Below, piece after piece: positions 48,542-61,603 of a stretch of 64,000 bases of DNA. The notes beneath the pieces were generated by a model. That model ran no database searches and was not told the origin of the DNA. It worked only from the letters and a program-made list of their open reading frames with translations. The stretch comes from Diogma glabrata (Eukaryota > Arthropoda > Insecta > Diptera > Cylindrotomidae). The stretch's first letter is position 1; every line of letters begins with the position of its first letter. The position numbers and the translations under genes were made by a program. The DNA is taken from positions 114,654,437 through 114,718,436 of the forward strand of contig OY856187.1 in assembly GCA_963693315.1 (NCBI GenBank). The letters run 5' to 3'.

Positions 48542-51060
48542 CCAATTATTAAAAATGGCGTCGGAGATTTTTTGCTAATCTGACGTGTGAGCTTGATGGT
48601 AGAAAATAGTTTTGTAATTTATTTTTGTCAAATTGTGTTAAGTAACATTGTTTGATTTAATTTTTTATTTAATTCGTTTTAGTCATTGAATATTTCATCA
48701 CCAAATTGCTTTTGGTCTGTTCTTCTAGCTGTTAATAGCGCCTATTCACTTAGAAAATAACTGAAGGCTTGTCATATTTTGCATTTTAAATAAATTATTT
48801 ATAATCTAGCAAAATATTTCCATATAAAAATGTATTTTGTATACTATTATAAACTACTTAATGCATAAAATTGCATGCCTTGTAAGCATAAAATTACATT
48901 GAAATTTTTCAAAATTAATTCAAAACTTTTAGTAAAACTCATAAATTTTTTCATTTTGCGGACTAAAACTATGAAAAACATGTACAAACTGGTTTAACAA
49001 GCTACATAGTGCTTTAAAATTCGAGAATTTGAATTTGGAAGCTGTAAAAAATGTTATAACTAGATTATAACTTTCTAGTAGGTACTCAAAGCACAAAATA
49101 AATAAAAGTATGTAAAAACAGAAGTTAAATAAATAAAAAAATAAAAATTACTATTAGCTTTAATTATTTTTTAGTTCAACATTCAGAACAAATATTCACA
49201 TTAATCATCCGATATTATGAACTCAACGCTGACCATTCATAAATTTTCACATTTCAATTTATTTATAAATAATTTAATCAAATAAAAATAACTCCACACT
49301 AACCACAACACCTGTCGATTATGCCTTGAATAAACTTATCCTTTTTTCTGATTTTTTGCTTACCGTAAATTATTTACGTTCTCTCATATCGCTATCTAAA
49401 GTTTTCCAAAGGTGGTAAGTTGGATAAAATTCACACAAAATATTAAAAAGAAAAATGAAATCTGACAGAATTAAAATGATTGAAATTGTCACACCTAACC
49501 TAATATCATTAAAATATTTGTTTTGTGTGTTCTTATCTCTAAACTTGATTTTCTATTAAATTAATTGGATAGGAAAACTTCTTGTTAGTTAAAATATAAA
49601 GTGGATTTAGAGACTTATACTATAATTATTGTTCATTGAAATGTTGAGAAAGTGGTTGGAAAAAAAATGACAATGGCAATAATTTGTTGTGGCTGAAGTC
49701 ATTGATTTTATTCTCCTACCAAGAATTTTAAGAATATTTTAACTTTAAATCAAGTAACGATAAAGCTACCCTGTTACGAGCGTATTGTGGTTATGCTTCC
49801 CTTTTTATTTCACAAATAAACTTATTGAAAAACAATTAGAAAAACACAATCTTTGTTTCCAACAAAAATATGTATAACGAAAACATATTCTGGGAAAAAT
49901 AATAGAAAAACCACAATATCCCGCAGGTGTGAACAGTTTTTACATCTCGCAACGATCTGATTTCCGTTATATTGTTTTATTAATAAAAAAATCGCTTTTT
50001 AAAATTCTGCAATTTTCAGTGAAGTAAAATAAAGCTTATACATACGTATACGTATTGTATGCATAGAAAATTTTATAAATTAAATTTTTTTTATTGTATT
50101 AGGATTGTGTGTCATATTAAGCCACATACAGTATATACGTACACTCGTACTATTATTTTGATCCATAATAGAATTGTTATGCAAATTTTATATATCAATA
50201 GTTACTATGGAAGTGAATTTACCCTGATGCTGTTGTCGGTGTTCATAATATTATTAGTTTTTTGAGTGGTATAATAATGTAATAAAAAAACACAACTGCT
50301 AATAATTCCTCAATTTTCTGAACAATTGACGGCTGTAGAAGTTCGCTTTAGTTTAATTTTAAATCGAACGGGGAAAAAACAATGTTTGAGGTATTGCATT
50401 GTTACTAAACAATAAGCACTTGCGATTGATTGAAATGATTTTTTGTGCTAAACTATTTACAATACATCACACATTTATAATTCATAACATAATTAATAAT
50501 TAAAGTTTATATGATTTTCTAGTCAATTGAATTCAGAAGTGAGGTGAAACAATTTACAATTTCGAAATTAAAAAAACATTAGCTTTTCGTTCTGTTATAC
50601 TATAGACATCGGTCTATGTTTCTGAATGTATAGAAAATATACCTAACTGCAAAATGGTTTTAATATAAAAATCACTAATTTGTATTGTAAAGCCTGGGCT
50701 TTTCAATTTAGAAATAGGTACCTATGGTATCCATTTATCCAAGGGTTTTTACCTTAATTTTAAGTAATATTTGATCGAACGGACAAAAAGTAGATTCTAC
50801 CGAGGAAAATCTCTGACAAATACTCTACTTTACAAAACCATGATGGTCATGTAATATAATCAATAAAAATTGAATAAAAATAAAATAATATATAAAAATA
50901 AAATCTAACCTTAACCTTATAGTTGATTGTTGACTTCAATGTTGCAAGCGACTTTCATCCTTGTATGTCGCTTGTTTTCCTTTTAATTGTTTTTTATGTT
51001 TCCCAAAATTGTCTAGATCTTTGGATTCGTCGAAATTGTTTTCATCAGTTCCATAATTGT
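48542..51060. other. AT-rich stretch without a supported gene
   Basis: No gene is supported. Frames at 50059-50265 and 50923-51117 lack recognisable motifs; the second overlaps the candidate exon that follows in another frame. Confidence 0.5.
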
Positions 51061-51076
51061 ATTCAGCTTTTGAATT

Positions 51077-51342
51077 ATGTTTGTGACGACAACTCTTCTG
51101 CATATATGCCCTATTGAATTTGCTGGTAACTTTGCTATTAATATATCACTACGTTCTATACGATTAAATCGAACGGAATATCATTCAGTTAGTAATATAT
51201 TATCTGCATATAATGTTGGTTCAATTGATGGTCCTGAACAAATAACTACATCAGCAATGTATTCAAGCGTACAATGTGCCATGCAAGCATATTTAATTGC
51301 ATGTCCAAAAATTCTTCCAGACTTCACAAAAACCAAGATGAC
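51077..51342 (+). CDS. Possible first coding exon, unrecognised
   Basis: A real ATG at 51077, with a stop just upstream in frame, opens a frame that reaches a candidate donor (GAC|GTAATT) at 51342-51343. The ~88 residues are protein-like: FAINISLRSIRLNRTEY, SAYNVGSIDGPEQIT, SVQCAMQAYLIACPKILP. Composition is mixed, with Gly, Pro, Gln and Cys, unlike the chance frames of this window. No downstream exon can be tied to it. The function is unknown to me, and a conserved host gene is the first alternative to test. Confidence 0.35.
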
Positions 51343-51959
51343 GTAATTTAGTCCAACTTATTTGTTTCACTTTAAAATCGTTTCCTTGTGGATTAAACTT
51401 TATATAAATAAAAACACTTGCAAATCAAATTAAAGTTTTAAATATTTTTATTCCGAAAATTTAATATTAATAAAATATTTAATAAAAATCCGAAAAAATT
51501 TTTATACATAGTTCGGTAACGTTAATCAAAAACATTTTTATAATCTTATTTTTTTTATAAAAAAATGCGAACTGAACAAAATTTTGTTTTAATAATTTTT
51601 TTTTATTTAAAAATCGAAATTGTACTTCCAAAAATATAACTTTTTTATTTTTGAAATCAAAAACTAACTGACTAATTTGCCGAAAAATCTATCCTAAAAT
51701 AATAATTTTTGGCGAATAATCTAAGCGAGACAAAGGTTAATTATTCACTGCAATTCGTTTCTTTCATTTGTTATGTAAAATAAAGAAAAACAAGTTTTGT
51801 TGATGCTTTGAAGCATTCGTTATATGAAAACAAACATAAGAGAAGAGATCTAATATTCTTATTTCATTTTTTTCTATTTAAATATTGTAATCATTTGCAA
51901 GCAAAAAAAAATCCATAAAGGAAAAGTCGTCGACGCCGCCCATGTATTAGTGATTACGT

Positions 51960-52400
51960 TTAAGACCAGATAGATCTATTGCAATGTGCGCCGTCGATTC
52001 ATTATTTTTATGTTTGATTTATGTTCACATTTAATATCAATTTTAGATATTGCAGGAGGAGTGCCCGTATATGAAAGAAAGCCATTATAATATGGTTGTT
52101 TTAATGAAAGAATTGCTGATTGCCAATATAGTATCGTCGATGGCGATGCAAGAGCCATTTGTATGGTGATCTGTCGGACGACAAATTGGACAATGCACAA
52201 CATGTAGGTTGGTAGATCAAGGATGGAAAGTATAGGATGAATTAACTAGGACCTTATCTTTGCTGATAATGCAGCCGGTCTAGCTGTCTGATTTGTCAAG
52301 CCTTAGATTCCAGTTAATCCATCCTACACAGACCTAAATTGTTCTGAGTTGGAATCTACCAACACCACATGCTGGACAGAACCAAATTGCGAGCAAAACA
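51960..52400. other. GC-richer island with inverted repeats
   Basis: The island is clearly less AT-rich than its flanks. CAACATGTAGGTTGGTAGAT near 52198-52218 pairs imperfectly with CTACCAACACCACATGC near 52356, and AGGATGAATTAAC near 52233 pairs with GTTAATCCATCCT near 52314. Both strands have short frames (minus 51976-52203; plus near 52320-52430 with ELESTNTTCWTEPNCE), but none is convincing alone. A decayed mobile element or a gene fragment is possible. Confidence 0.4.
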
Positions 52401-52710
52401 AAATACTTTTCCTCGTTTTAACATAATATTTTATTTTATATACCTTATGTTTGTGAATTAAAATTTTCTATCCTTTTTTCATTAAAAAATTTCTGTATGC
52501 TATAGTTTAATCTATATTTCTAAGAAGAAAATATAATATATAACAAGGAAACTGTAGAAAGGAACAAACAACTCTAATGAAAGTTAAATTGAAAACAAAA
52601 ATAAAATGTGAAAAATGAAATTAAAAAAAAAATTTGTTTAAATGAACATTTTTAAATTTAAAAATATAAATGAACATTTTTTAAATGTTACTTGGAAATT
52701 ATTTATTAAA

Positions 52711-54343
52711 AATACGAAGGGCCTGAAAGGCTTCGGTCAAGAGATAGAAGATATCAAGACTTCGGTCTGGGTTAAAGATTTTGATATATAAGGACATTGT
52801 TTTTAGTTTTGAGCAGCGATGTATATCAAACATAAAACTCTTTGTAAAAGTACAAGTATTTATTCTGCTTAGAAATTTATAACCAAACCAACACGATAAA
52901 CATCAATTCGTTGCTGGAAAATTATAACAGATCATAAATTAATACAACTTAGTAAAGAGATGATACACACAGCAGACTACTCAAAAACCTCTCCATTTAG
53001 CGTTTCAAGAAAATATTACAAAATCAAAAATTGATATTGCTTTCAAAGTTACAAAAATATTCTAAAAATTAAAATAAAATAAAAAATTTCAACTTTTTTT
53101 AAAGTTCTAAAAACACTCCAAAAACTAACTATAAAATTGAAACTTTTTTCAAAATTCTAAAAATATTGCAAAAATTATAACAAAATCAAATATACAAATT
53201 TTTTTCAAAATTCCAAAAATTATAATAAAATCAAACATTTAAATTTTTTTTAAATTTTAAAAATATTGCAAAACTTCAAAATTTTTTCAAAATTCTTAAA
53301 ATATTCCAAAAATTATAACAAAATCAAAAGTACAAACTTTTTTCAAAAGTCCAAAAATTATAATAAAATCAAACATTTAAACTTTTTCAAAATTCTAAAA
53401 ATATTCCGAAAATTCTAACAAAATAAAAAATTGAAACTTTTTTCAAAATTTTAAAATTATTGCAAAATTTTTTGATTCACAAATTCAAACTTGTTCCAAA
53501 ATTCTATAAATATTGCAAAAATTATAATAAAATCAAAAATTTAAACTTTTTCCAAATCAAAAATTCAAAAATTCTAAAATTATCGCAAAAATTATAACAA
53601 AATCAAAAATACAAACTTTCTTCAAAATTCCAAAAATATTCTAAAAATTATAATAAAATCAAAGAATTAAACTTTTTCAAAACTCTAAAAATATTCTGAA
53701 AATTCTTACAAAATCAGAAATACAAGCTATTTTCCAAATTCCAAAAATATTTCAAAAATTATAACAAAATCAAAAATTTCCCTGTCCAATTTCATGTTCG
53801 ATAACATTTCATGTCAAACAAATAATAAGTGTCATTTATTTACAAAAAATTGAGTTAAAAAAAAATGAAAATCATTCTTTTGACTCACTTGACAACATTT
53901 TTTTGACAAACTTATAAAGCAATAATCTACTTTTTGGTCTAACATACCAATCCCGACCATCAAAATTTCTCCAAATTCAATGTTCCTACTCGCAATTACT
54001 TAAAATGAACGTTTTTTAAGCAAAAAATATGCAAATTTGTTTTGACACACTTGACGAATTTTTTGACACTTCCGGGACAGCTATTAAACACATCGTCCTC
54101 TCGGCTCTTACCATTGAGTATACCTGTTTTTAGAAACAAAAGTTTTTGAAATCCCTCCAGCGGTTTTGTAGATTTTGTTGGTTATGACAGCCGACCGGCA
54201 GGCCGGCAGACAGACATAATTTTTATTTTTTTTAGAATCAGTAGGACCTAAAACGTTGAGAAATGCAAAAAAGGTGAGGGTAAGAATTTCACTTTTGGCT
54301 CGAGAATGTTATCCTTAGTTCTTTCAGACGGAAGTAATAATTT
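52711..54343 (-). repeat. Family A copy 2, reverse orientation
   Basis: Read in reverse complement this copy is collinear with copy 1: the CTTTCAGACGGAAG end at the right, GCCGGCAGACAGAC near 54205, the TTGACACACTTGAC blocks, the VNTR (53025-53790), and the tail at the left. It lies head to head with copy 3, about 50 bp away. Confidence 0.8.
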
Positions 54344-54395
54344 AATCAATGGCCGAGTTTAAGTGGAAACTGCCAAAAGAATAAGAAAATAACTA

Positions 54396-57300
54396 ATTGC
54401 TTCGGTCTGAAGTAATTATTGATTACGAGTAGGATTACGAGTTGACGAGTTGGAACATTGAATTTGAAGAAATCTTGATGGTTGGGATTGGTATGTGAGA
54501 CCAAAAACTAGATTATAGCGTTATAAGTTTGTCCAAAAATTGTTGTCAAGTGTGTCAAAAGAATAATTTTCATTTTTTTACCCATTTTTTGGGGAGAAAA
54601 TGAAATTAATTACTTTTTTATGGAATCGTGATCGAGCATGAAATTGGACTTGAAAATTTTGTTTTAATTTTTGGAATATTTTTGGAATTTTGAAGAAAAT
54701 TTGTATTTTTAGTTTTGTTATAATTTTTGCGATATTTTAAGAATTTCGGAAATAGTTTTTTTACTTTTTTTCAAATTTTTGTTTTGGAAAAAGTTTCAAT
54801 TTTTAATTTTGTAATATTTTTTGAGTTTTGAAAAAAAATTTTATTTTTGATTTTGTTATAATTTTAAAAATTTTTTGAAATTTTGAAAAAGTTTGTTGTT
54901 TTGATTTTGTTATAATTTTTGCAATATTTTAAGAATTTTGAAAAAGTTTCAATGTTTGATTTTATTATAATTTTTGCAATATTTTTTTTTTTAAATATTT
55001 GATTAAATGTTGGATTTTATTATAATTTTTGGAATTTTGAAAAAAGTTTGTACATTTGATTTTGTTTAGATTTTTGGAATATTTTAAGAATTTTGAAAAA
55101 AGTTTGAATTTTGGAATTATGATTTTTGCAATATTTTTAAAATTTTGAAAAAAATTAAATTTTTGATTTTGTCATAATTTTTGGAATTTTGAAAAAAGTT
55201 TATATTTTTAATTTAGTTATAATTTTTAGAATATTTTAAGAATATGGGCAAAAGTTTCAATTTCTGATGTTAAAATTTTTTCAATGTTTTTGGAATTTTG
55301 GAAAAGGTTTCAATCTTTATTTTGTAATAATTTTTGGAATATTTTTAGAATTTTGAAAAAAAGTTTCAATTTTTGATTTTATTATAATATTTAGAATATT
55401 TTTTGGAATTTTGAAAGAAAAAAATGAATTTTTGATTTTGTAATATTTTCTCGAAACGCTAAATGGTGAGTTTTTTGAGTAGTTTGCTGATTGTATCATA
55501 TTTTCACTACAGTATAATAATTCATAATCTGTTATAATTTTCCGGCAACGTATTAATGTTTCGTGTTAGTTTTGTATTAAGTTTTTAAACAGAGATAAAA
55601 AAATATTTGTACTTTAACAAAGTTTTATGTTTGATATACATCGCTGCCCAAAAAATGTCAAGTGTTTCAAAAGAAAATTTTTATTGGAGCGAAGCGAGTG
55701 TAGCTCCATTCTTCCCCGATTCGGATTTCCGTTTGAGGACATACTCCTCCCAAACTATTAAAGATATCAAAATGAAATTTTGCATGTAACACGACATCTA
55801 GCCATAGATTGTTTACAAAAACAAATATTGAAAATTAGACATACCACAGAGGAATAATCACCGAAAAACGGTTCCCATAGACTTTCAATGGGAAAATTAT
55901 CATCTTTTCACAATACTTAAACAAATTATTAAATTTTTTTTTGTTTTTTTTTATTTTTTATATTTTTTTTTTAATTTTTTTTTTTTTAATTTTTTTTTTT
56001 TTTATTTTTTTTTTTAACTCCAGTGATATTGAAAGTCTGAAAATAAAAGTTTGTTATTAGTTGATTTTAAAAAAATTTAATAACACACTTTTACCTACAT
56101 TGAACAAGTTTGATCATGTTTTCAACCTGGACGAGTTTTTATTTGGTTCGTTCACCTTTTTTTCTTTGCCGTTTTGTTAAAGTACTTTTTATAGACAAAA
56201 TTCACGATACGATCGTTGTAGTCAGACATATCGGTTTCAAATCCGTTTAAAAATTTTTTCATTGATTTGCAACTAAATCTATGCCGAAGGTAGATGCAGC
56301 AATATTTACCACACATTAAACTGTAGCGATTTTGTAGTTCTTTTGGATTGTAGCATATCTTCGGACATATCTTTTGGATTGGACATAGCTTCGCTCCTTT
56401 TTATCAATTGCATTCTGCATTGGTCACCTAGTTTATTTTTTTACCCAATTTTTTGGAAAAAAATAAAATTAATTATTTCTATGACATGAAATTTTATTAT
56501 TATTATAGAGAATTAAGGCATTATAAGTTTGTCAAAAAAATGTTGTCAAGTATGTCAAAAAATGATTTCATTTATTTATTTAGCATATTTTTTAGAAAAA
56601 AAAATTTAACTCTTTTTATGCCGTATATGTAATTGAACATGGAAATTTTTGAATTTGTTATAGTTTTTGAAATATTTTTGGAATTTTGAAAAAAGTTTGT
56701 ATATTTGAATTTGTAATAATTTTTGCAATATTTTTAGAATTTTAGAAAAAAATAGAATTTTTTAATTTTAAATATATATTTTTAGAAAATTTTATTTTGA
56801 AAAAAGATTCAATCTTTGATTTTGTAAGAATTTTTGGAATATTTTTAAAATTTTGAAAAATTTTTGATTTTATTATAATTTTCGGAATTTTGAAAAAAGT
56901 TTCAATTTTGATATCGTTATAATTTTTGCAATAATTTTAGAATTTTCTAAAAAGTTTGAATTTTTAAGAATTTTTGGAATATTATTGGAATTTAGAATAA
57001 GTTTAAATATTTGATTTTATTCTAATTTTTTTAATATTTTTGGAATTTTGAAAAAAGTTTCAATTTTTGATTTTGTTATAATTTTTGCAATAGTTTTAGA
57101 ATTTTTGAAAAAAATTTAATTTTTAATTTAGTAAAAATTTTTGGAATATTTTTAGAATTTTGAAAAAAGTTTTATTTTATTTAATTTTTACAATATTTTT
57201 GGAATCATTTTAAAATCAAATATGAATTTGTGATTTTCTCGAAACGCTAAATGGAGAGGTTTTTGAGTAGTTTGCTGATTGTTTCATCTTTTCACTAAAT

Positions 57301-57532
57301 TTTGTTAATTTATAATCGGTAATAATTTTCCGGCAACGTTTTGATGTTTCGTGTTAGTTTTGTAATAAATACATGTACTTTAACAAAGAGTTTCATGTTT
57401 GATATACATCGCTGGCCAAAACTAAAAACAAGGTCCTCATAAAAGTTTTTTCCGAAAAATATATCAAAATCCTTAACCCAGACTGAAGTTTTGATATTTC
57501 AGAGCCTTGAGATTTCAGCCCCTCCATATTTT
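54396..57532 (+). repeat. Family A copy 3, two fused partial units
   Basis: The first part (54396-55652) runs from CTTCGGTCTGAAG through a VNTR to ATACATCGCTGCCCAAAA. It then jumps back to AATGTCAAGTGTTTCAAAAG, the early part of a second unit, which ends at CAGCCCCTCCATA near 57532. That second unit is interrupted by another insertion at 55686-56431. The structure looks like unequal recombination between two copies. Confidence 0.75.
55686..56431. mobile_element. ~746-bp insertion with GGAGCGAAGC palindromes
   Basis: Copy 1 reads continuously from ATTTTTATT to TTTTTTTACCC, but here ~746 bp stands between them, so this is an insertion. It starts GGAGCGAAGCGAGTGTAGCT and has AGCTTCGCTCC near its right end (56388-56397). 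TTATT lies on both sides and may be the duplication. A short frame at 55607-55789 crosses the junction and is chance. The superfamily is unknown. Confidence 0.6.
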
Positions 57533-57829
57533 TGAAACTACAATGATGAAAATTTCTGATGCTATTAAAGCAAAAGTTTTTTGTTTTTTTTCGGTTGTAT
57601 GGCTATTGTAGAATTTTCTGGAATATTGCAGGGATTCACATACTTTAACTAAAGATACCCGAAAATCAAAATGAAAAATATTTACAAATCAGTAAAAACT
57701 GTTCCCGCCATGCGGGAAAATGCAATAAGTTTCAACAAAATTGAATGTCAGAACTGAGTGTTGAACCGTGGATGCGTTTGGAGTCCAAAGTCTCATAGTG
57801 ATTTCATGCGTTTACGTTACTAAAACAAC

Positions 57830-58232
57830 AAATAATTTTTTCACTTTTGATTAAAAAACTCAAACAATAAGATTGCATTACCAAACCAATTTGATTGTAA
57901 ATGGCTGATATGATAACAAACATAATAGTAGGTCAATGACCTTAATAGAATTATTCATTCTCGTGATATGTGCAAACGATGAGTTTTAGTTTTCTAAAAA
58001 ACTTCTAAAAACAAATGAACTGATTTCGCTAGAAAAAGACTGGGATCTAAGTTACACCAAGATTCATCGACTATTACCATTTTCGATTATTACCAACTTT
58101 GGTTCCCATAAGACGTTGCACACACAGCTAAAGACAGCTTCAGGATGTCTTGAAACGTGAAGATATCATAAAAATTCCGATTTCGAAAATCGACCCTAAA
58201 ACAACAACCTCCCATCGGGCAGTCAAAAATAT
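57830..58232. repeat. Dispersed repeat family C, copy 2
   Basis: It is collinear with 12270-12775 (see that entry) and slightly shorter, lacking the CACACA expansion and the terminal duplication. Confidence 0.7.
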
Positions 58233-58239
58233 GATTGCC

Positions 58240-59080
58240 TTAGTCAAAACCTTTTATGTTACAAAAATATCTTCACAACAATTCTTTGTGGTGAAGATTT
58301 AACTAAATAAAAGGTTTTAAAGGAAATAAAAACATGAACCCCTTTCTCAATGCCAAAACTGTCAATCAAATCAGGAATATATCATTTACAGAAATGTATT
58401 AGAACATATAAATACGTCTTTCTAAAATAAAATGTATCGAATATAACTTAGTTTCCTCATAGCAACAAATTCCATTCTTACAAACTTAATATAACAAAAT
58501 CTCACATATTCCAAAAAATCACAGACATGGTATTCTTACGTTTCTTTAAAAATTATATGGTCAATGGTTCGTAAAACAAAAATCATTTCCTTTAAATCAA
58601 ATCTATTATAGCCGTCATAAATTTAAAAAGTGTAAAAATCATTTCTTCTTATACGATAACGATACGATTTGTGTATTTTCTACTATATATACGTGTTGTA
58701 GGAGTAATATAAATCGATTATTTCTTCTACATAGTATGTTTGTCTAATAAAAAGTAATCCGTAATGAGTTTCGTCATTGAATTAATATCTAAGAAAAAGA
58801 GATTATACCGTTTTAATTAAGCATTTAATTTTTAGTATGTTGCACGTTTGATGGTGTATGTGTTTATAAGAGGATGGTATATTATTTATATTTATATTTC
58901 CTATACCAATACTATTCTTTATGATATCTCATTTATTCTATATTTCTTAATAGATGGAAATCGAATCAAGACGCCAATGATGTGAACCCGACCATTTCCG
59001 ATTTTCTTTAAACTTCGGTAATCGTTAGTATAACAAAAAATGTTGACGCAGGGTGGATCGAAAGTTGTAACGAAATTTAT
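58240..59080. other. AT-rich stretch without a supported gene
   Basis: No gene is supported on either strand. Confidence 0.5.
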
Positions 59081-59081
59081 A

Positions 59082-59226
59082 GTGTATTCTTTTCGGCTGT
59101 ACCGAACAAGTTCCACCACCGGATTATGGAATTCCGTATTCTTTTGGAATGAATTTCAATACAAAAAAAATAATTCGGTGTTGGAACTGTACTGAAATTT
59201 GTTCGTTACAGCCGAAAAGAATACAC
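59082..59226. mobile_element. 145-bp TA-flanked MITE
   Basis: The ends GTGTATTCTTTTCGGCTGTA and its exact inverse are flanked by TA (59080-59081 and 59227-59228). Inner arms with CCGAACAAGTTCCACCACCG and CGGTGTTGGAACTG pair imperfectly. The short size, perfect TIRs and TA sites fit a Tc1/mariner-type MITE. Confidence 0.78.
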
Positions 59227-60359
59227 TATTACTGACAAGCAAAGATTAAAGTAAAATTGTGGTTGAACGGGCTAACCGATATTAATAATTTTATTTTGTT
59301 TTTAAAGATACTTAATGAGACTTAATAAAAATATTACTTATTTTTCATTTTTCCATTTTAAAGATTTATTACTAACCCAAAACATACTCAAATTACATAC
59401 AATACATGCGATACATTTTTATAATATAATAATTTAAATTTAGGTGGTTCTGATATTTTATGTTTTTTATTTTATTTGATATACTAGAACATTCAACGGT
59501 TACATTTACACAATGTCACTATAAAAATACTTAAATGTGTTACTTAAGTTACTTATAATTAGAAATATCATAATAATAAGAATACTAAAATATGGAGGGG
59601 CCGAAGTTTGATAGCTCTGAGATATCAACACTTCGGTTTTGGTTAAGGATTTTGATATAGTTTTCGGCATAAAACTTTTATGAGGACATTGTTTTTAGTT
59701 TTGGGCAGCGATGTATATCAAACATAACTTTTTGTTAAAGAACATGTATTTTTTTATCTCTGTTTAGAAATTTATTACAAAACTAACACGAAACATCAAT
59801 ACCCAGGTAAGCAGAGAGGATTGTTTTGACATTGAGCTAAGCTTGTTTTAAGGTCGAACAACGTTGGGACAAGCTTTACAATAAACTTGGTTGAATGTTG
59901 TTTTAACCTTAAATGATAACCACGTACCATTATTATTTTTAAACATTGGAACAATATTTAAATACAATGCTGGCCCAATACTACCCAGCTAAGGACAAAG
60001 GATTGTTTTGACATTGAGCCAAGCTTGTTTTAAGGTTGAACAACGTTGAGACAAGCTTTAAAATAAAATTGGTTGAATGTTGTTTTAACCTTAAATGATA
60101 ACCACGTACCATTATTATTTGTACACATTGGATCAATATTTAAATACAATGCTGGACCAATTCTAAAACAAATAAATCGAATTCATAGCTTTTTAATTTT
60201 TTTTGCTTTGTATAATTCATTATATGTGTTGTTATGGTTTTCCATATTATTCACTGTTTGTGTGCTTCTGTCACTTTTGAATTAAAATGCAATATTTAAA
60301 AATATACTTTTTTAATATGTTTGTTTTTAATTTTAAATTTTATTAATAATCATATAAAC

Positions 60360-61400
60360 TTCCTTATAGTAACAATTTGAATTTGATTTTTTATTTTAAT
60401 GAATATCGATTTCGTCTTACGTCATCCTCAGTTCTTAAATTATTATTACAATCTTTGCTTAACTAATGTCTTATATATATACTATTTCAACTGCTATTTT
60501 TTATTATTATGTCATATATTTTATTAGTTTTAGTGTTGCTTTCATCATTTAAAATGTTGTTATTGTTTTTATGTTTATATATTTCTATTTCTTCCTATCT
60601 ATCTAGATGTTGTCCTTTTCTTTTTTTATGTAATATTGTTAAATTTGTGTTGATATTGGTATATTTGTGTTTTTCTATTTTTAAATGTTGGGCATATCTG
60701 GATTTTGGATCACTTTTATTAATTTCACTGGTGTGTTCAATAAACCTTTTTGTGAAGGACCGCCCCGTTTGACATATTTAAAATTTACTGCAGTCATCAC
60801 AGGTAATTTTATAAACACCTGTGTCTAAGGTTTGGGTTTTTTGGTTTATAGGTAATTTTCTATTTTATTTTTGTTTTTTGTAACCTGCAATATATCCCTA
60901 TATTTTTAAAGGTTTTTGGCATTATTTTGAAGGTTGTTTTATTATATGTTACGTCTATGTATTTTTTGCCTGCTAAGTTTTCTTTATTCCTCAGTGTTGT
61001 TAGGGTTTGCAAATTTTTCTTGTTTTTATGTTTTCTATTTAATGTGTTAATTATTTCGTTTTTATATCCGTTTTTACTGGCTATGTATTTTATATTATTT
61101 AATTCGTCTTGATAATTTTCTGCATTCATTGGTATATTGTTCAATCCATTGATCGTGTGGTTGTATGCAGCTAGTTTATGTTGGAATGGATGATGTGATT
61201 TAATATTTATTGTTTGATCCGTTTGCGTTGGTTTTCGGAATTATTTGGAAGTGTGTTTTGAATCTACATTTTTGATAGATAAATCCAAAAAATTTATTGT
61301 GTTATTTTCTTCATTTTCTAACTTGAACTTAATGGAATATTCTATGCTGTTTTTGTATTGTATATCATCAAATAGAATATGAAATAATAATGGAATCAGT
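60360..61400 (-). pseudogene. Penelope-like element: RT C-terminus and GIY-YIG endonuclease
   Basis: Read on the minus strand, the 5' part encodes the end of a Penelope-like reverse transcriptase (NFLDLSIKN, then FRKPTQTDQTI and HPFQHKLAAYNHTINGL), with one in-frame TAA between the first two motifs. It continues through NAENYQDELNNIKYIASKNG to about 60860. After a frame change comes the GIY-YIG endonuclease, TGVYKITCDDCSKF, but the tyrosine codon of the YIG motif is TAA and the glycine is cysteine. The combination of RT and GIY-YIG is specific to Penelope-like elements. The 5' two-thirds is missing, and the copy is dead. Confidence 0.85.
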
Positions 61401-61603
61401 AAAGAATGATATGGAAAGCACGATAAAAAAGAAAAGTGAAATAAAAAATTGAGATTAAAAAAGTTAAAAGAATCAAAACATAGAAATGGGAACTCATCAT
61501 ATTAACATAATAAATCAATACAGACCGCCACAATATTGCAGCTTACAAAAACAAAAATAAAATAGAAAATTACCTAAAAACCAAAAAAACCCAAACCTTA
61601 GAC

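Noticed and set aside
46938..55499. Lysine/asparagine/phenylalanine-rich frames in the family A VNTRs (for example 46938-47225 and 55317-55499)
   Set aside because: They are translations of a degenerate AT-rich tandem repeat and occur in whichever strand lacks stops.
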